Below are positions 43,893-53,250 of a stretch of 64,000 nucleotides of DNA, piece after piece. A model generated the notes under the pieces. It made no database searches and was not told the origin of the DNA. It saw only the letters and a program-made list of their open reading frames with translations. The stretch spans positions 1-64,000 of the forward strand of contig PGZL01000007.1 in NCBI GenBank assembly GCA_002840095.1. Direction: 5' to 3'. How positions within the stretch are numbered: the first letter of the stretch is position 1; each line of letters begins with the position of its first letter. The position numbers and the translations under genes were made by a program. This DNA comes from Gammaproteobacteria bacterium HGW-Gammaproteobacteria-1 (lineage in GTDB: Bacteria; Pseudomonadota; Gammaproteobacteria; Thiohalomonadales; Thiohalomonadaceae).

Positions 43893-44777
43893 TCATGGCC
43901 ACACGCCCCAGTCCGCCGTTTCACTGCGTACCAGGCGCTCGACGAAGAATTCCAGGTAACCGCCGGCGGCGGTGGGCATGGGCCAGGTGTCGGCCTTTTT
44001 CGCCAGGCCGACGAAGGCCTGCGCCGCCTTGCTGCGCGGATAGGCCTCCACCACCGGGCGCTGCTTCTGCACCGCCTTGCGCAGGTATTCGTCGTAGGGA
44101 ACGCTGCCCATGAAGTCGAGCACCACGTCCTCCAGGAAACGGTCGGTGACCTTGACGATCTTGGCGAACAGTTCGCGCCCTTCCTGCGGGCTGTGGGCCA
44201 TGTTGGCCAGCACGCGGAAGCGACGCACGTTGTGTTCCTTGTTGAGCAGCTTGATCAGGGCATAGGCGTCGGTGATGGAGGCCGGTTCGTCGCACACCAC
44301 CACGATCACCTCCTGCGCCGCCTTGCAGAAGCTGACCACGCTGTCGGAGATGCCGGCGGCGGTATCCACCAACAGCACGTCGACGTCGGTGGACAGCTCG
44401 CTGAAGGCGCGGATCAGTCCGGCATGCTCCGCCGGCGCCAGTTCGGCCATGCGCTGGATGCCGGAGGAGGCGGGAATGATGCGCACCCCCGCCGGCCCTT
44501 CCACCAGTATTTCTTCCAGGGTGCGCTCGCCGGAGAGGACGTGGGACAGGTTGTACTTGGGTTGCAGGCCGAGCATCACGTCGACGTTGGCCAGACCCAG
44601 GTCGGCGTCGAACACCAGTACCTTGCGTCCCATCTGGGCCAGGGACACCGCCAGGTTGACCGATACGTTGGTCTTGCCGACGCCGCCCTTGCCGCTGGCA
44701 ACGGCAAGCACCCGCACCGGCTGGGGCCGGCTCATGCGGCGCAGGCCCGCCGCTTGATCCTTTGCTGTCTCGGACAT
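43893..44777 (-). CDS. flhG: Flagellar number regulator FlhG (FleN, MinD-like)
   Basis: MinD-type ATPase that limits the number of flagella and restrains the master activator FleQ in polar flagellates. The 294-aa product has the deviant P-loop VASGKGGVGKTNVSVNLAVS, Walker A' FDADLGLANVDVMLGL and VLLVDTAAGISDSVVSF. It follows flhF by 4 bp, as usual for polar flagellates, and precedes fliA. Confidence 0.95.
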   Translation of the reverse strand: MSETAKDQAAGLRRMSRPQPVRVLAVASGKGGVGKTNVSVNLAVSLAQMGRKVLVFDADLGLANVDVMLGLQPKYNLSHVLSGERTLEEILVEGPAGVRIIPASSGIQRMAELAPAEHAGLIRAFSELSTDVDVLLVDTAAGISDSVVSFCKAAQEVIVVVCDEPASITDAYALIKLLNKEHNVRRFRVLANMAHSPQEGRELFAKIVKVTDRFLEDVVLDFMGSVPYDEYLRKAVQKQRPVVEAYPRSKAAQAFVGLAKKADTWPMPTAAGGYLEFFVERLVRSETADWGVWP

Positions 44778-44781
44778 CGTT

Positions 44782-46110
44782 TTAGCTCACCATGCGACCG
44801 AAGGCCTCGGCCAGGATTTCTTCCCCGGGAATTTCGCTGTTATGACCCTGCATCAGCGCCACGCTGCCGCTGACCAGCTTGTTGGCGCGCGCCTGGTGCA
44901 GGTCCTCGGGCACCCGCTGGCCGTCGCTGACGTAGGCCACCGGCAGCTTCTGCTGCACCACCGCCGACAGTACCTCGCCCAGGCTGGCGGCCTCGTCCAT
45001 CTTGGTGATGACGCAGCCGGCCAGGTCCATGTGGCGGAAGGTACGCACGGTTTCGTCCAGGGCGGCGCGCTGTGCCGTCGCCGACAATACCAGATAGTTC
45101 TTCACCCGCGGCGCTCCCTGGCGCAATACGCCCAGCTGTTCGGTCAGGCGCATGTCGCGCTGGCTGACCCCGGCGGTGTCGATGAGCACCAGTTGCTTGT
45201 CGCGCAGGGTTTCAAGGGTGGTGCGCAGTTCGGCGGCATCGTTGGCCACGTGCACCGGCACGCCCAGCAGGCGGCCATAGGTGCGCAACTGCTGGTGGGC
45301 GCCGATGCGGAAGCTGTCGGTGGTCACCAGGGCGACGCGATTGGCGCCGTGACGCAGGATGAAACGGGCGGCCAGCTTGGCCACCGTGGTGGTCTTGCCG
45401 ACGCCGGTGGGGCCGACCAGGGCCACCACGCCGCCGCGGCTGAGAATGTCGTCTTCGGTAACCTGCACCTGGCGCGCCAGCAGGCCGAGGGCATGGCGCC
45501 AGTGATGTTCGTGGTCATTGGCATAGGACACCTGGTCGGCCAGCTGGCGGCACAGGACCGGGGCCAACCCCAGCTGGATCAGGCGTTGCAGCAACTTGGC
45601 GCGGGCGGGGTGGCGCAGGGTCTGGTCACGCCAGGCCATGCCGGTGAGCTGGCTCTCCAGCATGCCGCGCAGGGTCTTGATCTCGTCGCGCATGCCGAGC
45701 AGGGCCGGATCCTGGCTCCACTCAATCCTGCCGGCGGCGGAAGGCGGCGGGGCGAGCGGCGCCGGCTCCGGGGCGGAACCCTTGCGTTGCAGGGACGCGG
45801 CCACCGCATCGGCAAACTGTTCGGTGCCGGTGGCGGGTTCCTCCCGGCGCGGCTGGGGCGAGGGCTCGCTCACTGCATAGCGTGAGGCGGCGGTCTCGGG
45901 GGCGGACCGGGACTGCGGCGCGGCGGCCGGACGGCTTTCCTCCCCCGCCATCTTGCGCACCAGCGCCTCGTCGTAATCCACTGCCGCCACGATCTCGACG
46001 CCGCCGTTGACCTTGCGGTTGGAGAGTATGACTGCGTCCGGTCCCTGCTCATCGCGCACCAGGCGGATGGCCTGGCGCATGTCAGCGGCAAAGTAGCGTT
46101 TGATTTTCAT
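44782..46110 (-). CDS. flhF: Flagellar polar-placement GTPase FlhF
   Basis: SRP-type GTPase that marks the pole for flagellar assembly. The 442-aa product begins MKIKRYFAADMRQAIRLVRD (FlhF B domain), has a proline-rich linker (about residues 80-140), and the NG domain with VALVGPTGVGKTTTVAKLAA, DSFRIGAHQQLRTYG, LIDTAGVSQRDMR and TKMDEAASLG. It lies downstream of flhA (38 bp). Together with flhG it points to a polar flagellum. Confidence 0.96.
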   Translation of the reverse strand: MKIKRYFAADMRQAIRLVRDEQGPDAVILSNRKVNGGVEIVAAVDYDEALVRKMAGEESRPAAAPQSRSAPETAASRYAVSEPSPQPRREEPATGTEQFADAVAASLQRKGSAPEPAPLAPPPSAAGRIEWSQDPALLGMRDEIKTLRGMLESQLTGMAWRDQTLRHPARAKLLQRLIQLGLAPVLCRQLADQVSYANDHEHHWRHALGLLARQVQVTEDDILSRGGVVALVGPTGVGKTTTVAKLAARFILRHGANRVALVTTDSFRIGAHQQLRTYGRLLGVPVHVANDAAELRTTLETLRDKQLVLIDTAGVSQRDMRLTEQLGVLRQGAPRVKNYLVLSATAQRAALDETVRTFRHMDLAGCVITKMDEAASLGEVLSAVVQQKLPVAYVSDGQRVPEDLHQARANKLVSGSVALMQGHNSEIPGEEILAEAFGRMVS

Positions 46111-46148
46111 CCCGTCGACCCTCGCGCAGACCCGCCGCGCGGTCGCGG

Positions 46149-48254
46149 CTAGCCTGCCTGGTTACCTACCGTGGCCACGATGCGCAGCTGCTTGCTGTCC
46201 GGGACCTCGTTATAGGCCAGGACGTGCATGCCCGGAATCGTGTGCCGTACAAACCGCGCCAGCAGTTCACGCAAGGGGGCGGATACCAGCAGGACCGCCG
46301 GCTGCCCGGCCATTTCCTGCTTCTGGCTGCTCTGGGCCAGGCCGCGGTGGATACGTTCCGCCAGCCCCGGCTCGATGCCCGCGCCCCCTTCTTCTGACGC
46401 TCGAATACTCTTTAGCAATATCTGTTCCAACTCCGGCGCCAGCGTAATCACCGGCAATTCATTCGCCAAGCCATTGATTTTCTGAACAATCATTCGACCC
46501 AACGCGACACGGATGGCGCTCGTCAAAATCCCGGCATCCTGGGTGCGGGGGGCGTGCTCGGCCAGGGTCTCGGCGATGCTGCGCATGTCGCGAATGGGGA
46601 TGCCCTCGGCCAGCAGGTTCTGCAGCACCTTGACCACCACCGAGGTGGGCAGCAGCTTGGGCACCAGATCCTCCACCAGCTTGGGCGCGGCCTTGGCCAG
46701 CTGGCTCAGCAGGTGCTGCACCTCCTCATGGCCGAGCAGTTCGTGGGCGTGGGACTGCAGCAACTGGCTCAGATGGGTGGCCACCACGGTATTGGGATCG
46801 ACCACGGTATAGCCCAGCCCCTGCGCCTCTTCGCGCCGCCCCGGCTCGACCCACACCGCCTCCAGGCCGAAGGCCGGGTCGGTGGTCTTGATGCCGCTGA
46901 GCTGGCCGTAGACCTGGCCGGGGTTGATGGCCATTTCGCGGTCGGGGAAGATTTCCGCCTCCCCCACCGTGACCCCGAGCAGGGTGACGCGGTAGGCGGT
47001 GGGCGACAGGTCCAGGTTGTCGCGGATGTGCACCGCCGGCACCAGAAAGCCCAGTTCCTGCGACAGTTTCTTGCGTACGCCCTTGATGCGCGCCATCAGC
47101 TGGCCGCCCTGGGCCTTGTCCACCAGGGGGATCAGCCGGTAGCCCACCTCCAGACCCACCGGGTCCACCAGCGGCACGTCATCCCAGGTCAGTTCCTTCA
47201 GTTCGGTGCTCGGCTCCGCCGCAGCGGGCGCCACCGGAGGCGGTGCCGCCCTGGCCGCCGCCTCCGCCTTCTGCTTGCGGAACAGCCACCAGGCGCCGCC
47301 GCCCAATGCCGCCGCCAGCAGCAGGAAGGGCAGATTGGGCATGCCCGGAATCAGGCCCAGCAGCAGCAGCACACCGGCGGTGACCGTCAGCACGCGCGGA
47401 TTGGAGAACACCTGGGCGATGACCATCTCGCCCATGTCGCGGGAAGCCGAGACACGGGTGATGATGATGCCGGCGGCGGTGGACAGCACCAGCGAGGGGA
47501 TCTGCGCCACCAGGCCGTCACCGATGGTGAGCAGGGTGTAAACCTGGGCGGCGTCGCCGAAGGGCATGTCATGCTGCGCCACGCCCACGGTCAGGCCGCC
47601 GATGATGTTGATGATGGTGATCAGGATGCCGGCCACGGCGTCGCCGCGGACGAACTTGCTGGCACCGTCCATGGAACCGTAAAAGTCCGCCTCACGGGCG
47701 ATTTCGTCGCGCCGGGTGCGCGCCGTATCGGCATCGATCAGGCCGGCGTTGAGATCGGCATCGATGGCCATCTGCTTGCCGGGCATGGCGTCCAGGGTGA
47801 AACGGGCGCTCACTTCGGAGATGCGCCCGGCGCCCTTGGTCACCACGGCAAAGTTGATGATCACCAGGATGATGAATACCACCAGACCCACGGCGTAGTT
47901 GCCGCCCACCACGAACTCGCCGAAGGACTCAATCACCTGGCCGGCCGCGCCGGTACCGGTATGGCCCTCCAGCAGCACCACGCGGGTGGAGGCGACGTTG
48001 AGCGCCAGGCGCAGCAGGGTGGCGATGAGCAGCACCGTGGGGAAGACGGCGAAATCCAGCGGACGCAGGGCATACACCGTGACCAGCAGGATGATCAGCG
48101 ACAGCGCGATGTTGAAGGTGAAGAAGATATCGAGCAGGAACGGCGGCAGCGGCAGCACCACCATCGACAGCAGGATGAGCACGATGATCGGCGCACCGAG
48201 GCCCGAGGCCAGGACCATTCGTGTGGTGTGAAGAACTCCGCCAAATTGCGCCAT
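46149..48254 (-). CDS. flhA: Flagellar export gate protein FlhA
   Basis: Large inner-membrane channel component of the flagellar type III exporter. The 701-aa product has eight N-terminal membrane helices (LVSTVYAL-type region, VVFIILVIINFAVVTKGAGR), the FHIPEP signature GRISEVSARFTLDAMPGKQM and the cytoplasmic nonameric ring domain (LSQLLQSHAHELLGHEEVQH onwards). The length is normal. It lies downstream of flhB across a class B element (173-bp gap). Confidence 0.96.
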   Translation of the reverse strand: MAQFGGVLHTTRMVLASGLGAPIIVLILLSMVVLPLPPFLLDIFFTFNIALSLIILLVTVYALRPLDFAVFPTVLLIATLLRLALNVASTRVVLLEGHTGTGAAGQVIESFGEFVVGGNYAVGLVVFIILVIINFAVVTKGAGRISEVSARFTLDAMPGKQMAIDADLNAGLIDADTARTRRDEIAREADFYGSMDGASKFVRGDAVAGILITIINIIGGLTVGVAQHDMPFGDAAQVYTLLTIGDGLVAQIPSLVLSTAAGIIITRVSASRDMGEMVIAQVFSNPRVLTVTAGVLLLLGLIPGMPNLPFLLLAAALGGGAWWLFRKQKAEAAARAAPPPVAPAAAEPSTELKELTWDDVPLVDPVGLEVGYRLIPLVDKAQGGQLMARIKGVRKKLSQELGFLVPAVHIRDNLDLSPTAYRVTLLGVTVGEAEIFPDREMAINPGQVYGQLSGIKTTDPAFGLEAVWVEPGRREEAQGLGYTVVDPNTVVATHLSQLLQSHAHELLGHEEVQHLLSQLAKAAPKLVEDLVPKLLPTSVVVKVLQNLLAEGIPIRDMRSIAETLAEHAPRTQDAGILTSAIRVALGRMIVQKINGLANELPVITLAPELEQILLKSIRASEEGGAGIEPGLAERIHRGLAQSSQKQEMAGQPAVLLVSAPLRELLARFVRHTIPGMHVLAYNEVPDSKQLRIVATVGNQAG

Positions 48255-48269
48255 GTCGTTTTACCTATT

Positions 48270-48425
48270 CAAAACCAACTTGGCGCAGAGACGCAGAGAC
48301 GCGGAGATTTGGCCTGCAAACATCAGAGCGACGACGGTGTTTCCCTCGTCGACCTTCATACGTCCTGGTGCTTGCATATTCATTGCTCCGCGCCTCTGCG
48401 CCTCTGCGCCAATATGTGTTTACGC
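48270..48425. repeat. Class B inverted octad element (flhB/flhA)
   Basis: Left arm ttggcgcagagacgcagag plus acgcggag at 48281-48306; right arm ctccgcgcctctgcgcctc plus tgcgccaa at 48386-48412. The spacer is about 80 bp, much longer than in the leu and trp copies. It is the only intergenic element inside the otherwise tightly packed fliL-to-cheW block and fills the gap between flhB and flhA. Confidence 0.88.
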
Positions 48426-48427
48426 AT

Positions 48428-49555
48428 CTATTCGTCCCGCCGCAGGTCGTCCGGGATCGGCAGATCGGGCATGTTCACCACGCCCTCGCGGTTGTACACC
48501 GGTCCCTGGCGCAGGTGGTACACATAGGCCAGCACCATGGCCACCGCACGATACAGGCCGACGGGGATCGGCTGCTCCAGTTCCGTGCTGTGGTACAGCG
48601 CGCGCGCCAGCGGCGGCGCTTCCAGTACCGGCACGTCGTTGGCCTGCGCCACCGTGCGTATCTTCAGCGCGATCAGGTCGGCACCCTTGGCCACCACCAC
48701 CGGGGCATCGCCGCGCGACTGATCGTAACGCAGCGCCACGGCGTAATGGCTCGGGTTGGTCACCACCACGTCGGCCTTGGGCACCTCGGCCATCATGCGC
48801 CGCTGGGCGATTTCCATCTGCATGCGGCGGATACGCCCCTTCACTTCGGGGCTACCCTCGGTCTGCTTGTGCTCGTCGCGGACTTCCTGCTTGGTCATGC
48901 GCAGCTGGCGCTGGTGATCCCACAGCTGGAACGGCACGTCGATGAGCACCACTACCAGCAGTGTCGCGCTCAGCAGCAGAAAGGCCCACAACAACAGGTT
49001 GCCCATATGGGCCAGCCCCTGCGGCAAGGACTCGCGGCCCAGTCCCAGAAACTCGCCGCCCATCGCCTGCAACAACAGCAGGGCCGCAAAGGACACCAGC
49101 ATGAACTTGGCCATGCCCTTGAGCATCTCGATCAGGCCGCGCCAGGCGAATACGCGGCCCATGCCCTTGATGGGATCGAGCTTTTCCCACTTGAAACTGA
49201 GGGCGGAAAAAGCCCAACCGCCCAACACCGCCGAGGCGGCGATGGCTACCACCACCATCAAGGCAAAGAACGGCATCAGGGTCAGCAACGCCTCGACCAC
49301 CGCCTTCAGGAAATGCGCCGGCATCGCCGTGGCGTCGAACACCTGCTCCCGGCTCAGGCTCAGGCCGCGCCGCATCTGCTCCGCCAGCGCCGTCATGAGC
49401 GACTCACCCATGGTCATAAAACCGGTGGCCGCCGCCAGTAGCGCGGCCACCGTACCCAGTTCACGCGAACGCGGCACCTGCCCTTTTTCGCGCGCCTCCT
49501 GCTCGCGTTTGGGCGTTGCCTGTTCTGTACGTTCCTGGCCGTCGCTCTCCGCCAT
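48428..49555 (-). CDS. flhB: Flagellar export switch protein FlhB (NPSH variant)
   Basis: Membrane component of the flagellar exporter whose cytoplasmic domain cleaves itself to switch export from rod/hook to filament. The 375-aa product has the FlhB start (ERTEQATPKREQEAREKGQV), four membrane helices and the C-terminal domain. The cleavage motif is NPSH (VVVTNPSHYAVALRYD) in place of the usual NPTH. It lies 3 bp after fliR. The upstream part of the fliLMNOPQR-flhB run is very compact. Confidence 0.95.
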   Translation of the reverse strand: MAESDGQERTEQATPKREQEAREKGQVPRSRELGTVAALLAAATGFMTMGESLMTALAEQMRRGLSLSREQVFDATAMPAHFLKAVVEALLTLMPFFALMVVVAIAASAVLGGWAFSALSFKWEKLDPIKGMGRVFAWRGLIEMLKGMAKFMLVSFAALLLLQAMGGEFLGLGRESLPQGLAHMGNLLLWAFLLLSATLLVVVLIDVPFQLWDHQRQLRMTKQEVRDEHKQTEGSPEVKGRIRRMQMEIAQRRMMAEVPKADVVVTNPSHYAVALRYDQSRGDAPVVVAKGADLIALKIRTVAQANDVPVLEAPPLARALYHSTELEQPIPVGLYRAVAMVLAYVYHLRQGPVYNREGVVNMPDLPIPDDLRRDE

Positions 49556-49558
49556 GGG

Positions 49559-50335
49559 CTACTCCCGGGCCAGCAGACGCACGATAAGTCCGAAGCCGTC
49601 GTTTACCATCGACTCGAACTGTGGAACCACGGCGGGCAGGGTGAACAGGATCACCACGAAGCCCATCATCAATGTCACCGGGAAGCCGATGGCAAATATG
49701 TTCAGCTGCGGCGCGGCACGCGCCATCACGCCGAAGGCGATGTTCACCACCAGCAGCGAAGCCACGGCCGGCAGCGCCAGCCACAGGGCACCGGCAAACA
49801 TCTGGGTACCCAGGTTCGCCAGCGTCCACAGGCCGTTGCGCGTCAGTCCGTCCGCGGCCACCGGCAGGGCGGAGAAACTCTCGGCCACCATTTCTATCAT
49901 CACCAGGTGGCCGTTGAAGCCCAGGAACAGCAGGGTCACCAGCAACAGGTACAGCTGCGACAGCACCGGTACCTGGGTGCCGTTCTGCGGATCGACCATG
50001 GAAGCGAAACCCAGGCCCATCTGCATGGCGATGATCTGACCGCCGGTGGTGACGGCATTGAACACCAGCTGCATGGCAAATCCCATCGCCACGCCGATCA
50101 GGATCTGCTGCAACGCAATCAGCACGGCCTCCAGGCTGAGCGGATCGATCTGCTGCACCGCGGGCAACACCGGCGCGACGATGGAGGTGACGGCCAGCGC
50201 CAGCATCAACCGCACCCGTACCGGGATGAGGATGGAACCGAACACCGGCATCGCCACGATCATCGCGCCGACGCGGAACAGCGGCCACAGGTAGCTGCCG
50301 ATCCATGCTGCGATTTCGGCGCCGGTGAAATGCAT
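49559..50335 (-). CDS. fliR: Flagellar export gate protein FliR
   Basis: Single-copy export gate subunit that completes the FliP5Q4R1 helix. The 258-aa product is very hydrophobic with six helices; it has FRVGAMIVAMPVFGSILIPV, GVAMGFAMQLVFNAVTTGGQ and FGVMARAAPQLNIFAIGFPV as in FliR. It is 24 bp from fliQ and 3 bp from flhB. Confidence 0.94.
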   Translation of the reverse strand: MHFTGAEIAAWIGSYLWPLFRVGAMIVAMPVFGSILIPVRVRLMLALAVTSIVAPVLPAVQQIDPLSLEAVLIALQQILIGVAMGFAMQLVFNAVTTGGQIIAMQMGLGFASMVDPQNGTQVPVLSQLYLLLVTLLFLGFNGHLVMIEMVAESFSALPVAADGLTRNGLWTLANLGTQMFAGALWLALPAVASLLVVNIAFGVMARAAPQLNIFAIGFPVTLMMGFVVILFTLPAVVPQFESMVNDGFGLIVRLLARE

Positions 50336-50359
50336 GGCTAGCCTGCGCTGTTCATACGG

Positions 50360-50629
50360 CTAACCCAGCAGCGACGGTATGCTGCCGACCAGCCGCCGGG
50401 TGTAATCGAGCAACAGTTGCAGCATCCACGGCCCGGCGATCATCAGCACCGCCAGGGTCACCAGTATCTTGGGGATGAAGCTCAGGGTCATTTCGTTGAT
50501 CTGGGTCGCCGCCTGGAACATCGCCACCAGCAGGCCGACCAGCAAGGCCGGGATCAGCAGCACCAGGATCAGCGCCACCATCACCTCAAGGGCCTGCTGG
50601 AACAGGGTCAATACCGTTTCCGGCGTCAT
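50360..50629 (-). CDS. fliQ: Flagellar export gate protein FliQ
   Basis: An 89-aa two-helix protein (TPETVLTLFQQALEVMVALI, LLVGLLVAMFQAATQINEMT, FIPKILVTLAVLMIAGPWML), exactly the FliQ pattern and length. It forms the P5Q4R1 export gate together with the flanking FliP and FliR. The gaps on both sides (12 and 24 bp) are short. Confidence 0.94.
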   Translation of the reverse strand: MTPETVLTLFQQALEVMVALILVLLIPALLVGLLVAMFQAATQINEMTLSFIPKILVTLAVLMIAGPWMLQLLLDYTRRLVGSIPSLLG

Positions 50630-50641
50630 GGCGCGTTACCG

Positions 50642-51385
50642 TCAGACATAAAAACTGGCGGCCAGGGTGCCGACCACCATGGCCCAGCCGTCCACCAGCA
50701 CGAACAGCATCAACTTGAACGGCAGCGAGATGATCATCGGCGACAGCATCATCATGCCCATGGACATCAGGACGCTGGCCACCACGAGGTCGATGATGAG
50801 AAAAGGGATGAACAGCATGAAACCGATCTGGAAGGCGGTTTTCAGCTCGCTGGTAACGAAGGCGGGCACCACTACCGACAACGGCACGTCGTCGGGGCTG
50901 GCATAGCCTTCGCTGCCGGACAGGCGGCCGAACAGCTGGATATCACCTTCGCGGGTCTGCGCCAGCATGAAGCTGCGCAAGGGCACGCTGGCCTTTTGCA
51001 GGCCTTCCTGCAGATTGATCTTGTTGTCCATGTAGGGCTGCATCGCCTCGGTCTGGATGCGATCGAACACCGGCGCCATGACGAAGAAGGTGAGGAACAG
51101 GGCCAGCCCGATCAGGACCTGGCCGGACGGCGCCTGCATCAGGCCCACCGCCTGGCGCAGGATCGCCAGCACGATGATGATGCGGGTAAAGGCGGTCATC
51201 ATCATCACGGCGGCCGGCAGGAAGGTCAGTGCCGTCATCAGCAGCAGGACCTGAATGCTCAGGCTGTAGGTCTGGCCGCCGTCGGGACTGGTGGTTACCG
51301 TCACCGCCTCCAGGCCGCTCTGGGCCAGTGCGCTCATGGGCAGCAAGGCCGTCAACAGCAACAGGGGCAAACGCCAACGGTTCAT
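50642..51385 (-). CDS. fliP: Flagellar export gate protein FliP
   Basis: A 247-aa protein with a cleavable signal peptide ([20 protein letters not shown]), as is typical of FliP, then [40 protein letters not shown], the periplasmic loop and the C-terminal helices [18 protein letters not shown]. Its start overlaps the fliO stop (ATGA), so translation is coupled. Confidence 0.95.
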   Translation of the reverse strand: MNRWRLPLLLLTALLPMSALAQSGLEAVTVTTSPDGGQTYSLSIQVLLLMTALTFLPAAVMMMTAFTRIIIVLAILRQAVGLMQAPSGQVLIGLALFLTFFVMAPVFDRIQTEAMQPYMDNKINLQEGLQKASVPLRSFMLAQTREGDIQLFGRLSGSEGYASPDDVPLSVVVPAFVTSELKTAFQIGFMLFIPFLIIDLVVASVLMSMGMMMLSPMIISLPFKLMLFVLVDGWAMVVGTLAASFYV

Positions 51386-51819
51386 GAGCGCCCACCTTTT
51401 TTCAAAGCACTGCCCAGGCGCTCGGCGAAGCTTTCGCCGGGGGACGACGCCGTACCGACGCTGATGGGTTCTTCCAGCACGTGCAGGGTCTGCACCCGGC
51501 CCGGCGCCACGCCCAGCAGCAGCTGCTGTGAGCCGACCTGGATCAGCACCACGCGCTCACGCTGCCCCACCGGCACGCCGCCCAGCACCCGCACCACGCC
51601 GCCGCCCACCTGGGTCAGGCCGCCGACGCGGCGCATCAGCCAGGCCATGCCGACGATGAGCGCCAGTACCAGCATCAATGCCAGCAGCACCTGCACCAGG
51701 CTGGCGCCGGCAACGGGCTCCACCGGTGCCGGCGCGGGACGGCCGATGTCGGCCGCCCATACCGGCGCGCAGCAGATTGCCGACAGCAACCACGCCGACG
51801 CGATGCGTACCGTTTTCAT
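51382..51819 (-). CDS. fliO: Flagellar assembly protein FliO
   Basis: A 145-aa one-helix protein that helps FliP assemble. A signal-like start ([20 protein letters not shown]), a transmembrane helix ([20 protein letters not shown]) and the FliO domain ([20 protein letters not shown] plus QLLLGVAP) are visible. The frame is open well upstream, but that part overlaps fliN; the ATG at 51819 overlaps the fliN stop (ATGA) and is the correct start. The stop overlaps fliP. Confidence 0.92.
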   Translation of the reverse strand: MKTVRIASAWLLSAICCAPVWAADIGRPAPAPVEPVAGASLVQVLLALMLVLALIVGMAWLMRRVGGLTQVGGGVVRVLGGVPVGQRERVVLIQVGSQQLLLGVAPGRVQTLHVLEEPISVGTASSPGESFAERLGSALKKGGRS

Positions 51820-52235
51820 TTCAGCTTTTTCACCCGCTCCACCGGACTGATCACGTCGGTCAGGCGGATGCCATATTTCTCGTTGACCACCACCACCTCG
51901 CCGTGGGCGATGAGGGTGCCGTTGACCATCACGTCCAGCGGTTCGCCGGCCAGCCGATCCAGTTCCACCACCGAGCCCTGGTTCAACTGCAGCAGGTTGC
52001 GGATGCTGATGCGGGTGCGGCCGATCTCCAGAGAGATGGTCACCGGCACGTCCAGGATCACGTCGAGGTTCACTTCCTCTGACTGCGGCGGATGATGCTC
52101 GTCGTGCAGATCCTGCAACGGTGCCTTCTGGTAGTCGGGCTTGGCGGCCGGCTTTTCTTCCTCGACGCCCGCCTCGGCCATCGCGGCGGCCCACTCGTCC
52201 ATCACTTCGCTGTCTTTGTCCGTCGTGTCGTTCAT
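51816..52235 (-). CDS. fliN: Flagellar motor switch protein FliN
   Basis: A 139-aa C-ring subunit. An acidic N-terminal tail (about residues 1-55) is followed by the SpoA domain LDVILDVPVTISLEIGRTRI, SIRNLLQLNQGSVVELDRLA, with GEVVVVNEKYGIRLTDVISP at the end. Four-base overlaps with both fliM and fliO (ATGA at each). The N-terminal tail is longer than in Escherichia. Confidence 0.95.
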   Translation of the reverse strand: MNDTTDKDSEVMDEWAAAMAEAGVEEEKPAAKPDYQKAPLQDLHDEHHPPQSEEVNLDVILDVPVTISLEIGRTRISIRNLLQLNQGSVVELDRLAGEPLDVMVNGTLIAHGEVVVVNEKYGIRLTDVISPVERVKKLK

Positions 52236-53245
52236 GATTTACTCCGCCCACTGTCGGCGCGTCCCTTGCCGGGACGCTCCACCTGTTTCACAACCTTGAT
52301 CGCCATGTTGTCGTTGGCGACCCCCAGCGTGCCGCGAAAAATCGGTATGCCTTCGGCGCGCAGCGTCACCAGATCAGGCATATCGATGGGGATGATGTCC
52401 CCCGGCTTCATGTTCATGATGTCGCGCAGGCTCAGTTCCGTTTCGGTGAGCCGGCTCTCCAGTTCCACCTCGGCGGTGCGGATTTCCTCGCGCAGCGCCA
52501 CCATCCAACGCTCGTCGGTGTCGGTACGATCGCTCTGCACGCCGGCATCGAGCATTTCGCGGATCGGTTCCAGCATCGAATACGGCATGGTTACATGCAG
52601 ATCGCCGCCGCCACCTTCCAGCTCGATATGGAACTTGGACGCCACCACCACCTCGGTGGGGCTGACGATGTTGGCGAACTGCGGATTGACCTCGGAATTG
52701 ATGTACTCGAAGTCCACGTCCATCACCGGCGCCCAGGCCTCGCGCAAATCCTTGAACGCCAGGTTGAGCAGCATCTGGATCACGCGCTGTTCGGTGGGGG
52801 TGAACTCGCGGCCTTCTATCTTGGCGTGGTAGCGACCGTCGCCGCCGAAGAAATTGTCCACCACGATGAATACCAGCTTGGGATCCAGCACCAGCAGGGC
52901 GGTGCCGCGCAGCGGCCGGATCTTGATCATGTTGAGGCTGGTGGGCACGTAAAGCGTGTGCACGTATTCGGCGAACTTCATCATCTCCACGCCGCCGACC
53001 GATATCTCGGCCGAGCGGCGCAGCATGTTGAACAGGCTGATGCGGAAATGACGCGAGAAACGTTCATTGATCATCTCTAGGGTCGGCATGCGACCGCGGA
53101 CGATGCGTTCCTCACTGGCGAAATCGTAGGAGCGTACCTCCCCCTCCGCCATCCCCTCGTCGGTTTCGGTTTCGATGTCGCCGCCCGAAACCCCGTGCAG
53201 CAGGGCGTCGATTTCGTCTTGCGATAGGAGGTCGTTGATGGCCAT
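52232..53245 (-). CDS. fliM: Flagellar motor switch protein FliM
   Basis: C-ring subunit that binds CheY-P. The 337-aa product has the CheY-binding N-terminal peptide (NDLLSQDEIDALLHGVSGGD), the middle domain (LNMIKIRPLRGTALLVLDPK) and the C-terminal SpoA domain (ELSLRDIMNMKPGDIIPIDM). ATG 53245, with the fliL stop 6 bp upstream and a ribosome site within the fliL end. It overlaps fliN by 4 bp. Confidence 0.96.
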   Translation of the reverse strand: MAINDLLSQDEIDALLHGVSGGDIETETDEGMAEGEVRSYDFASEERIVRGRMPTLEMINERFSRHFRISLFNMLRRSAEISVGGVEMMKFAEYVHTLYVPTSLNMIKIRPLRGTALLVLDPKLVFIVVDNFFGGDGRYHAKIEGREFTPTEQRVIQMLLNLAFKDLREAWAPVMDVDFEYINSEVNPQFANIVSPTEVVVASKFHIELEGGGGDLHVTMPYSMLEPIREMLDAGVQSDRTDTDERWMVALREEIRTAEVELESRLTETELSLRDIMNMKPGDIIPIDMPDLVTLRAEGIPIFRGTLGVANDNMAIKVVKQVERPGKGRADSGRSKS

Positions 53246-53250
53246 GGGCG

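Noticed and set aside
46554-48527. 657-codon plus-strand frame opposite flhA
   Set aside because: His/Gln/Asp-rich antisense translation crossing the flhA-flhB repeat; flhA on the other strand is full length with all motifs.
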